From the NCBI GenBank assembly GCA_031278255.1, contig JAITKU010000077.1, positions 1 through 12,354 on the forward strand: a stretch of 12,354 nt of DNA, in the 5' to 3' direction. The translations under genes and the position numbers were made by a program. Positions 1-5,842 of this stretch are shown in pieces; positions within the stretch are counted from its first letter, which is position 1; every line of letters starts with the position of its first letter. The notes under the pieces were generated by a model, which saw only the letters and a program-made list of their open reading frames with translations, searched no databases and was not told the origin of the DNA. The stretch comes from Eubacteriales Family XIII. Incertae Sedis bacterium. Its GTDB lineage: Bacteria > Bacillota > Clostridia > Peptostreptococcales > Anaerovoracaceae.

Positions 1-53
1 CGCAAGGCGTAAGAAGCGGATGTTTGTCTTTGGCGCGCTCGTTTGCATTGAAT

Positions 54-94
54 GCCGTTCGTGTTTGTGGCCACATAGACGCGGGCGGCTTTTT
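54..94 (+). terminator. Probable rho-independent terminator of an upstream gene
   Basis: Positions 54-64 (GCCGTTCGTGT) can pair with 79-89 (ACGCGGGCGGC) over 11 bp with three G-U pairs, and a T-run follows at 90-94. The loop contains the palindrome TGTGGCCACA. The window opens with CGC AAG GCG TAA, which could be the last codons of an upstream gene ending at position 12, but three codons are too few to call. The hairpin would separate that unit from the surface-protein gene at 172. The wobble pairs and long loop make this moderate evidence. Confidence 0.5.
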
Positions 95-171
95 GTTTTG
101 CTTTCTTTTTTGGCCGCAAACGCGCGCTCATGGCGGGCGGCATTCCGTTTTGAGAATGGGAGGGTAAGACT

Positions 172-1983
172 ATGTTCAAAAGAAAAGCAATCGGGATCGG
201 TTTTTCGCAGGCCGGGCCGCGCGGCGGGCTCTTGGCCCTGCTGCCGGCGGTGCTGATCGCGCTGGCGTTCTCGCCGGCTTTCGCAATTTCGGCTTGGGGG
301 GATACCGATATTACGGACCGATTCACCGATCCGAATTTCAAGGCGGCGGTGTATGAGACGATCGGCAAATCCGCGCCCGCGTTGATTCTGGATAGCGACG
401 TGTCCGGGATTACAAGTCTTGATGTGTCCGACAGAGGCATTCAAAGCCTTGCGGGGATAGAGTATTTTACTGCGTTGGAACTCTTTCGGTGCTACTATAA
501 TCAACTGACGGCACTGGATGTGCGCAATAACACCGCGTTGATGTACCTTTATTGCGACAACAATCAGCTGACGGCGCTGGATGTGCGCAATAATACCGCG
601 TTGAAAGGCCTTTCGTGCCACGACAATCAACTGACTGCGTTGGACGTGAACAATAACACCGCGCTGATACGGCTTTGGTGCGATAACAATCAACTGACAA
701 CGCTGGATGTGCGCAATAACACTGCGTTGGAAGCCCTTGAGTGCGACGGCAATCAACTGACAGAGCTGGATGTGCGCAATAATACCGCGTTGGAATACCT
801 TTATTGCTACGGCAATCAACTGACAGAACTGGATGTGAGCAATAACACCGCGCTGACATGGCTTTATTGCTACGACAACCAACTGACGGCACTGGATGTG
901 AGCGGTTTGACCGCGTTGGCATATCTGGATTGCCGCGAGAATTACCTGACGGGCGTCGTCGGATATGCCAATCCGCCGACGACAAGCTTTTCTTTCTCTC
1001 CACAGAAAGATCCTTCCACCGCGCCGCCCGTCCCCCTAAAGTCCATCTCCCTGGATCACGCGTCCGCGACGCTGACGACGGGCGCGAGCCTTAAGTTGAA
1101 CGTAAGCTACAATCCCGCAAACGCCACGGACGACAGGACGGTCACATGGGCAAGCTCCGATCCGGGCGTGGCGGCCGTAGACGCGCAGGGCCTCGTGACG
1201 GCGAGTCTCACGGTCACGGGTTCCGCCGTCATCACGGCGTGGGTCGGCGGCTTTACGGCCTCCTGTACCGTTACCGTAGTCGAGCCAAGCACCGCCCCGC
1301 CGTCCGGCGGCGATCCGTCCGGCAGCGGTCCGAGCGGCGGCGGGGTCGTACCGGCCGCGCCCGCGGCCGAGGAAGAGAAGCAGGAGGAAGCGCAGACGCC
1401 CGCGGACGCGGCGAGCGCGGAACCCATCGCGGCCCTGCGCGACGTTTCGGCTTCCGATTGGTACTACGAGAACGTGAAATTCGTCGTTGACAGCGGACTC
1501 TTTAGGGGCGTGTCCGAAACCGCGTTCGCGCCGGACGCGCAGATGACGCGCGCCATGCTCGCGACGGTGCTGCACAGGCTCGCGGTCGAACCCGCGGCGC
1601 CGGGCGGCGTGGGCTTCGCCGACGTACCGGCCGGAAAGTGGTTCACGGATGCCGTGGCCTGGGCGAGCGCGAACGGCATCGTCGGCGGCTACAGCGAGAG
1701 CGTGTTCGGCGCGGACGACGCCGTGACGCGCGAACAGATCGCCGTGCTGCTCTACCGCTACGCCAATCTGATGGGCATGGACACATCGGCGGCGGCCGAT
1801 CTCTCGGCCTACGCAGACGCGGACGCGATCTCCGAATGGGCGCGTGAAGCCATGGCTTGGGCCAACGCGACGGGCCTGATCACGGGTCGAGGCGCCGATA
1901 CGCTCGCCCCCGCGGACACGGCCACGCGCGCCGAGGTCGCGACCGTGCTGCACCGCTTTGCCCGCGCGACGCAGACGCAGTAA
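172..1983 (+). CDS. Secreted leucine-rich-repeat surface protein with BIG2 domain and three SLH anchoring motifs
   Basis: A 603-residue predicted surface protein. Residues 1 to about 40 form a signal peptide: basic start (MFKRK), hydrophobic LLALLPAVLIALAF, small residues near AFA. Residues about 80-260 carry leucine-rich repeats, including seven perfectly spaced 21-residue units (112-258) of the form LTxLDVxNNTALxxLxCxxNQ. Residues about 289-371 fit a bacterial Ig-like BIG2 fold (SISLDHASATLTTGASLKL, then VTWASSDPGVAAVD). A Gly/Ser/Pro and acidic linker (372-423) leads to three SLH motifs at about 424-471, 482-535 and 544-600, with the usual pattern W/F-y-x-A-V-x-W-A...G-I-V-x-G and R-A-E-V-A-T-V-L. 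In this family SLH motifs bind pyruvylated secondary cell-wall polymer, so the C-terminus should sit in the wall and the LRR part should face outward as a binding surface. The ATG is preceded by GGGAGGG at 158-164 with 7 nt spacing. The ligand is unknown. Confidence 0.9.
   Translation: MFKRKAIGIGFSQAGPRGGLLALLPAVLIALAFSPAFAISAWGDTDITDRFTDPNFKAAVYETIGKSAPALILDSDVSGITSLDVSDRGIQSLAGIEYFTALELFRCYYNQLTALDVRNNTALMYLYCDNNQLTALDVRNNTALKGLSCHDNQLTALDVNNNTALIRLWCDNNQLTTLDVRNNTALEALECDGNQLTELDVRNNTALEYLYCYGNQLTELDVSNNTALTWLYCYDNQLTALDVSGLTALAYLDCRENYLTGVVGYANPPTTSFSFSPQKDPSTAPPVPLKSISLDHASATLTTGASLKLNVSYNPANATDDRTVTWASSDPGVAAVDAQGLVTASLTVTGSAVITAWVGGFTASCTVTVVEPSTAPPSGGDPSGSGPSGGGVVPAAPAAEEEKQEEAQTPADAASAEPIAALRDVSASDWYYENVKFVVDSGLFRGVSETAFAPDAQMTRAMLATVLHRLAVEPAAPGGVGFADVPAGKWFTDAVAWASANGIVGGYSESVFGADDAVTREQIAVLLYRYANLMGMDTSAAADLSAYADADAISEWAREAMAWANATGLITGRGADTLAPADTATRAEVATVLHRFARATQTQ
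505..945 (+). repeat. Seven tandem 63-bp units encoding 21-residue leucine-rich repeats
   Basis: Seven in-frame units of exactly 63 bp encode residues 112-258. Near-invariant words include CTGGATGTG and AATAACACCGCG or AATAATACCGCG, and each unit ends with CAATCA or CAATCAG before CTGAC. Every unit holds one Cys at the same place (LxCxxNQ), so a stacked solenoid would have a column of cysteines. The first unit measured is about 49% G+C, against about 80% in a sample of the SLH region (1561-1620). The sequence similarity between units could allow unit gain or loss by recombination; that is inference. Confidence 0.9.
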
Positions 1984-1993
1984 GCGTCCGCGC

Positions 1994-2038
1994 AAAAAAC
2001 CGCCGGAGCTTTGATTTTCAAGATTCCGGCGGTTTTTT
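1994..2038. terminator. Strong bidirectional terminator between convergent genes
   Basis: AAAAAACCGCCGGA (1994-2007) and TCCGGCGGTTTTTT (2025-2038) are perfect 14-bp inverted repeats around a 17-nt loop. The GC core is followed by six T on the plus strand, and by symmetry on the minus strand too. It lies 10 bp after the stop of the surface-protein gene, so it should end that transcript. It could also stop readthrough from the convergent minus-strand block. Confidence 0.92.
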
Positions 2039-2042
2039 GGTT

Positions 2043-2196
2043 TTCAAATTCGGCTCCGTCCAACATTCGGCTTCGCCTCATTCCTCCGTTCGCTGTCGCT
2101 CTCTTCGCCGTCCCATTTTCCGGGCCATGCCAAAGCATGGGGAAAATGGGCAATCCCCCACCGGCGCCTACGGTTGCGGGGGCGGCGGGGGATTGC
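2043..2196 (+). repeat. Dispersed intergenic repeat, copy A, with a long hairpin
   Basis: This non-coding stretch recurs in inverted orientation at 8801-8930. The best core, 2111-2160, differs from the reverse complement of 8832-8881 at one of 50 positions. The flanks match less well: 2161-2190 agrees at 23 of 30, and 2061-2110 has one single-base indel. Within the core, CCCATTTTCC (2112-2121) pairs with GGAAAATGGG (2141-2150), and CCATGC (2125-2130) pairs with GCATGG (2135-2140), leaving a GGG bulge and a CAAA loop. A second stem, GCAATCCCCC (2150-2159) with GGGGGATTGC (2187-2196), overlaps it by one base and is not kept in copy B. The 19-base left end at 2043-2061 also resembles 8601-8619, with two differences. 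The indel shifts the frame between copies, which argues against a conserved protein. Nothing else is recognisable up to 2354. Confidence 0.85.
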
Positions 2197-2306
2197 AAGC
2201 CTACGCCGGCTGTATGAAGCGCCGGTCCCGGCCTTTCGGCAGGGGATTGGGCGGCATCGTTCAAGTCGTATCCGCGTCCTATTGATCCCGCGTTCTTTTT
2301 CCGTGG

Positions 2307-2330
2307 CCAAAAGATGAGCGGCCTTGCCGC
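2307..2330 (-). terminator. Weak candidate terminator of the minus-strand block
   Basis: On the minus strand, GCGGC (2330-2326), an AAG loop and GCCGC (2322-2318) form a short 5-bp hairpin followed by TCATCTTTTGG. It lies about 25 bp beyond the reductase stop. A second hairpin, ACAGGCG with CGCCTGT (2345-2367 on the plus strand), overlaps the stop codon but has no T-run. The stems are short, so this is weak; the stronger terminator at 1994-2038 may do the work. Confidence 0.25.
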
Positions 2331-2354
2331 GAGGCGGTTTGCGGACAGGCGCGG

Positions 2355-3005
2355 TCAAGACGCCTGTTCTGTTGCTTCGGCCGCGGCCCTTTTTCCCGTT
2401 TCGTAGGCCCGTTCCAAGTCCTTTGGGAAGCGCTCCGCGCGGCCTCGTTTCTTCGCTTCGACATCGAACATCGCGGCGTCGTACCTTGCGTAATCGTCGA
2501 ATTGCAGGGTGTCGTTGGCTTCTATAATCTCCGTCGGGCCGAAAAATCGGGACATTGTTGCGACGATACCCTTGTTCAAAGACGTGTGGAAACCCTCCGC
2601 GGGCGCGTTCGTCGTAAGGATGACTTTCACGGGGATTCTGCGCTCGTAACGCGTGAAGTGCGCCGGATCGTACGCCAAACCGCCGAACCACAGCCGTTCG
2701 AGCAGGGCGCGCATACCGGCCGTGACATCGCCGAAGTACACGGGCGAGCCGAGGATCAGCGCATCGGCGGCAAGAATATCGTCAAGAACGGGCTTTAACG
2801 CGTCGTTATAGGAACAACGCCCATGCGTCGGCGCGCCGAGAAGCAGACAGGCAAAGCAACTCACGCAGCCCTTGAAAGAAAAATCGCGAAGATGGTACAG
2901 CTTTGTTTCCGCGCCCGCGTCCGCAGCGCCGCGCAAGGCGTGTTCGACCATTTGCGCGGTATTCCATTCCCGTCGCGGACTGCCGTTAATGCCGATAACT
3001 CTCAT
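2355..3005 (-). CDS. Flavodoxin-fold NADPH-dependent FMN reductase family protein
   Basis: A 216-residue predicted cytoplasmic flavoprotein of the FMN-reductase / iron-sulfur flavoprotein group. Residues 1-16 (MRVIGINGSPRREWNT) form the first strand and the phosphate-binding loop for FMN. Residues 87-106 (GSPVYFGDVTAGMRALLERL) are the second signature of this family. A cysteine cluster at C47, C50, C53 and C64 (Cx2Cx2Cx10C) lies where related iron-sulfur flavoproteins bind a 4Fe-4S cluster, although their last spacing is usually shorter. Most relatives reduce quinones, nitro compounds or redox partners; the substrate here is unknown. The frame stays open upstream to 3164, but AAGGAGG at 3014-3020, 8 nt before this ATG, fixes the start and matches the family start. 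The gene is last in the block, 92 bp beyond the acetyltransferase, and may have its own transcript. Confidence 0.88.
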   Translation of the reverse strand: MRVIGINGSPRREWNTAQMVEHALRGAADAGAETKLYHLRDFSFKGCVSCFACLLLGAPTHGRCSYNDALKPVLDDILAADALILGSPVYFGDVTAGMRALLERLWFGGLAYDPAHFTRYERRIPVKVILTTNAPAEGFHTSLNKGIVATMSRFFGPTEIIEANDTLQFDDYARYDAAMFDVEAKKRGRAERFPKDLERAYETGKRAAAEATEQAS

Positions 3006-3097
3006 AAGACGCTCCTCCTTTTCTCCTCTGTTCCGTAAAAAGACGTCCGCGGACCGCTTTGCAAGCCGGAAGCCCGGCCGACGGCCAAAGACGCCGC

Positions 3098-3640
3098 CTA
3101 AAACAACGCCAAACGCATAACCTCGGGAAAGCAACTCTCGTTGTACTGCGGGCAACCGAAGCATTCAAAGAACATCGGCGCGCCCGCGCGCGGAACGGTG
3201 ACAAAGCCCTGTTTGCGGAAGAATTCGGGTGCCCGCGCGACGAGGAAGAGTTCGCGGCCGCCGCGGGCTTTCGCCTCGTTCACGGCAAGTTCCAGCAGTT
3301 TCTTCCCCAGTTTGTGCGCGCGGTATTCCGGCTCCACGGCTATACCGTCGATGATAAACGCGCCCTCGCGCAGCGCCAGCACGCAGCCGCCGACGCGCCG
3401 TCCGTAGGACGCGGGGGAGGCGCTTTTGCCCGACGCGTCCGCGTTCACGCGCAATTCCAGAGCCTCCCAGCATTTAACGAGGTCCGTCGGAACCGCTTCA
3501 TCCGCCGAAAACTCCAGTCCGTTCCGAATGAACATCGCGACGAGCGCGTCGTAGGCTTCCGTTTCAAAGATCGCCACCACCTCGGGCAACGCTTTTGTCT
3601 CGCAAGGGCCGTCTCGCTTCTCGCCGGTCGTATCTACCAT
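3098..3640 (-). CDS. GNAT family N-acetyltransferase
   Basis: A 180-residue protein. Residues about 83-150 match the acetyl-CoA-binding core of the Gcn5-related fold: a beta strand (GCVLALREGAFIIDGIAV), then EPEYRAHKLGKKLLELAV, which corresponds to the pyrophosphate-binding R/Q-x-x-G-x-G/A loop with the first Gly replaced by Lys, then ARGGRELFLVAR and EFFRKQGFVTV, a common end of motif B. Residues 1-80 are less typical and probably hold the acceptor site. The tail has C160, C163 and C170 (ECFGCPQYNESCFPEVM). The acceptor substrate cannot be told. The ATG at 3640 follows GGAGG (3648-3652) by 7 nt and lies inside the end of the lipid-kinase gene (7-bp overlap), which points to coupled translation. 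The frame is open further upstream, but that part is a shadow of the kinase gene. Confidence 0.85.
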   Translation of the reverse strand: MVDTTGEKRDGPCETKALPEVVAIFETEAYDALVAMFIRNGLEFSADEAVPTDLVKCWEALELRVNADASGKSASPASYGRRVGGCVLALREGAFIIDGIAVEPEYRAHKLGKKLLELAVNEAKARGGRELFLVARAPEFFRKQGFVTVPRAGAPMFFECFGCPQYNESCFPEVMRLALF

Positions 3641-4554
3641 ATTGAAGCCTCCATATCGTCCCTGCGCGTATTCACGCGCAGCCTTTTGTGCAATATCGAT
3701 ATCTCGACGGGCAGCAGATTGCCCGTTTCTCCGTCCATATCCGTCGCGATCTCCTGTTCCGACTCGATACGCAGAGCGGCGGTCTTGAAAGAGATCACGT
3801 TCCGGTTGACGGGATGTTGTCCGGTCATAACGGCGATCAAAAGCGGCGCGAGTTCCATGATGGGCATTTCCCGGAAGATGATCACGTCCAAAAGCCCGTC
3901 GTTCATCACGGCATCCGGCGCGAGCCGCCTGAAGCCGCCCGCCGAACGGCCGTTCATGACGAGCATAAAGTAGATGTTCGCCTCCAGATTGAACGCTTCG
4001 CAAGTGATCCGCACGGGTACGGGGCGCAGGTTCGGGAGTTCGCTGAAACCCTTGAGATAATAGGAAATCACACCCAAGGTATTCTTCAGATTCGGGTCCG
4101 TCTTTTGGCTTATATCGGCGAGCATACCCATGGCGAGTACGTTGACGAAACAGCGTCCGCCCGCGACGCCGACATCGACCTCGGTGTATTTTTCCCCGAG
4201 CGCGATTTCTATCATATCGTCCAGCTTGTTCGGCAGATCCAAGTAAGACGCGAAATCGTTGGCCGTGCCCGCCGGGAATATCGCGAGCGGCAGGTCGATC
4301 TCATGCTTGATCATGGCGTTGACCATCGAGTGGATGGTGCCGTCCCCGCCGGCGGCGATGCATTTGCGGTATTCGCCAAAACGCATATGCCCGAGTACGG
4401 CGTCAAGCCGATTCTCGCTGCGGTCCGCGCGGACCGGAATGATGAGCATCCCCTTTTTCTGAAAACGCTCTATGATGGTGTCGAGATTGCTTTTGAACAC
4501 GCCGTTCCCCGCGTAGGGGTTATAGAACAGCAGAACCTTGGCCTGTTTTTTCAT
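3634..4554 (-). CDS. YegS/DgkB-type diacylglycerol (lipid) kinase
   Basis: A 306-residue member of the diacylglycerol-kinase catalytic family, which transfers phosphate from ATP to diacylglycerol or a related lipid at the inner membrane face. In Gram-positives, DgkB recycles diacylglycerol released during lipoteichoic-acid synthesis. Visible motifs are the N-terminal strand KVLLFYNPYAGNG (6-18), the nucleotide-binding GGDGT (69-73), PAGTANDFA (94-102), the C-terminal-domain NDGLLDV (218-224) and DMDGE (272-276). The length is normal for the family. The upstream frame could extend to 4611, but the ATG at 4554 has GGGAG (4562-4566) 7 nt before it and gives the standard MKKQAKVLLFYNP start. It begins 35 bp before the folC stop and ends 7 bp inside the acetyltransferase gene. 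The exact lipid substrate is not determinable. Confidence 0.9.
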   Translation of the reverse strand: MKKQAKVLLFYNPYAGNGVFKSNLDTIIERFQKKGMLIIPVRADRSENRLDAVLGHMRFGEYRKCIAAGGDGTIHSMVNAMIKHEIDLPLAIFPAGTANDFASYLDLPNKLDDMIEIALGEKYTEVDVGVAGGRCFVNVLAMGMLADISQKTDPNLKNTLGVISYYLKGFSELPNLRPVPVRITCEAFNLEANIYFMLVMNGRSAGGFRRLAPDAVMNDGLLDVIIFREMPIMELAPLLIAVMTGQHPVNRNVISFKTAALRIESEQEIATDMDGETGNLLPVEISILHKRLRVNTRRDDMEASIW

Positions 4555-5842
4555 ATAAGGTCTCCCTGACCGCCCCGAGCAGATACAGCGAACCCGATAC
4601 GATGAGTACATCGAAATCCCCCCGGCGGCGCCAGGCTTCCTCTATCGCGCGCATGGGATCGGCGACGGCGGTGCAGGGCTTTCCCGTCCGCTCGATTTCG
4701 CTGCGGAGTTCTTCGGCCGAAAGCCGGCGCTCGTTGTCCGGCTCGGTTGCGATGTACGCGTCCGCAACGCGGTCAAAATGCGCGATCATCGGGGACAGCA
4801 CTTTTTCCCGCAGCACGCCCGTGATGAGCAGGATCCGTTTGTCCGGAAACAGCGCGCGCGCGGTTTCCGCCATGGCCGCGGCGCCGGCCGGATTGTGCGC
4901 GCCGTCGAGAACGACGGTCGGCTCGCCCGGAAGCACCTCGAAGCGGCCCGGCTGTTTGGCCTCCGCGAGTCCTTTGCGCAGCAGGGCGCCGTCGGTTGTA
5001 AGCAAGGCTTTTTCGCGCAACAGTTCGATCGCGCACAGCGCGCATATCGCGTTTTCCACTTGATGCATACCGGGCATGGATATGCGGATATCGCTGTAAG
5101 CCTTGCCTAAGATATTCGCGCTGAAGCTGTATCCGCGCGTGGATTTTTGCACGTCGCGCGGCTTTATCCTGCCCGCGTCGATCAGGGGGGCGCGCCTTTC
5201 GTACGCCACGCCCGCTATGACCTTGGCCGCCTCCCTGTCCGCCGCGTTTATGATCACGGGACAGCCGGGTTTGATAATACCGGCCTTTTCGCGCGCGATC
5301 TCGGGCAGCGTGCTGCCGAGCCTGTCGGTGTGGTCGAGCGATATGGAACTTATGACGCAGACCGCAGGCCGCTTGACAACGTTCGTGGAATCGCCCCTGC
5401 CGCCGAGTCCGACCTCCAGCACAAGGAATTCCGTTTCTTTCTTGGAAAAATACAGAAAGGCGACGGCCGTCAGCACCTCGAATTCCGTCGGGGAGTCAAG
5501 GCCGTCGGCCAACATCCTGTCGATCTGCGTCATGACCGCGCGCGTGCATTCCGCAAGTTCTTCTTCCGTAATGCATCGCCCGTCGAACTCGATGCGCTCA
5601 AAGAAATCGACAACGAAAGGCGAGGTGTAAAGCCCCGCTTTGCGGCCGTGCCGCAGCAGCACGGAATAGATGTAGCGGCAGACGGAACCCTTGCCGTTCG
5701 TGCCCGCCACGTGGATGATCCGCATACGGTCCTGCGGATTCCCGAGCAGGGCCAGCAAGGTGCCGATGCGCTCAAGCCCGAGCCTGCTGCCGAAGCGTTC
5801 AAAGCTGTGTATCAGCTCGATGGGGTTCTTGTTTTCCGTCAT
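4520..5842 (-). CDS. folC: Bifunctional folylpolyglutamate synthase / dihydrofolate synthase
   Basis: A 440-residue Mur-ligase-like enzyme that adds glutamate to folates with ATP, and in many bacteria also joins dihydropteroate and glutamate. Motifs in order: P-loop HVAGTNGKGS (44-53), SPFVVDFFERI (74-84, the omega-loop region), LEVGLGGRGDSTN (142-154), SISLDHTDRLG (167-177) and EKAGIIKPG (185-193), which carries the usually carbamylated Lys, DGAHNP at the C-terminal-domain boundary (313-318), and the FDVLIVSGSLYLLG end (410-423). Length and motifs are complete. The start ATG overlaps the valS stop as ATGA (4 bp), so translation is probably coupled to valS; this gene pair is common in Bacillota. 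The reading frame stays open well upstream within valS, but that extension is a shadow of valS. Confidence 0.95.
   Translation of the reverse strand: MTENKNPIELIHSFERFGSRLGLERIGTLLALLGNPQDRMRIIHVAGTNGKGSVCRYIYSVLLRHGRKAGLYTSPFVVDFFERIEFDGRCITEEELAECTRAVMTQIDRMLADGLDSPTEFEVLTAVAFLYFSKKETEFLVLEVGLGGRGDSTNVVKRPAVCVISSISLDHTDRLGSTLPEIAREKAGIIKPGCPVIINAADREAAKVIAGVAYERRAPLIDAGRIKPRDVQKSTRGYSFSANILGKAYSDIRISMPGMHQVENAICALCAIELLREKALLTTDGALLRKGLAEAKQPGRFEVLPGEPTVVLDGAHNPAGAAAMAETARALFPDKRILLITGVLREKVLSPMIAHFDRVADAYIATEPDNERRLSAEELRSEIERTGKPCTAVADPMRAIEEAWRRRGDFDVLIVSGSLYLLGAVRETLYEKTGQGSAVL

Noticed and set aside
505..945. CRISPR-like array
   Set aside because: The regular spacing is in-frame 63-bp tandem coding repeats without variable spacers.
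467..1003. Minus-strand frame with periodic repeats opposite the LRR region
   Set aside because: The periodicity is the mirror of the 63-bp LRR units; no start signal or known fold is visible.
1036..1995. Long minus-strand open frame (319 codons) opposite the surface-protein gene
   Set aside because: It is Arg-rich with no recognisable domain, and lies opposite a gene with clear BIG2 and SLH domains. Very high GC lowers stop-codon frequency on the other strand.
3006..3097. Terminator between the acetyltransferase and reductase genes
   Set aside because: Short stems exist (GCCGG/CCGGC at 3065-3078; palindrome GTCCGCGGAC), but none has both a firm stem and an adjacent T-run.
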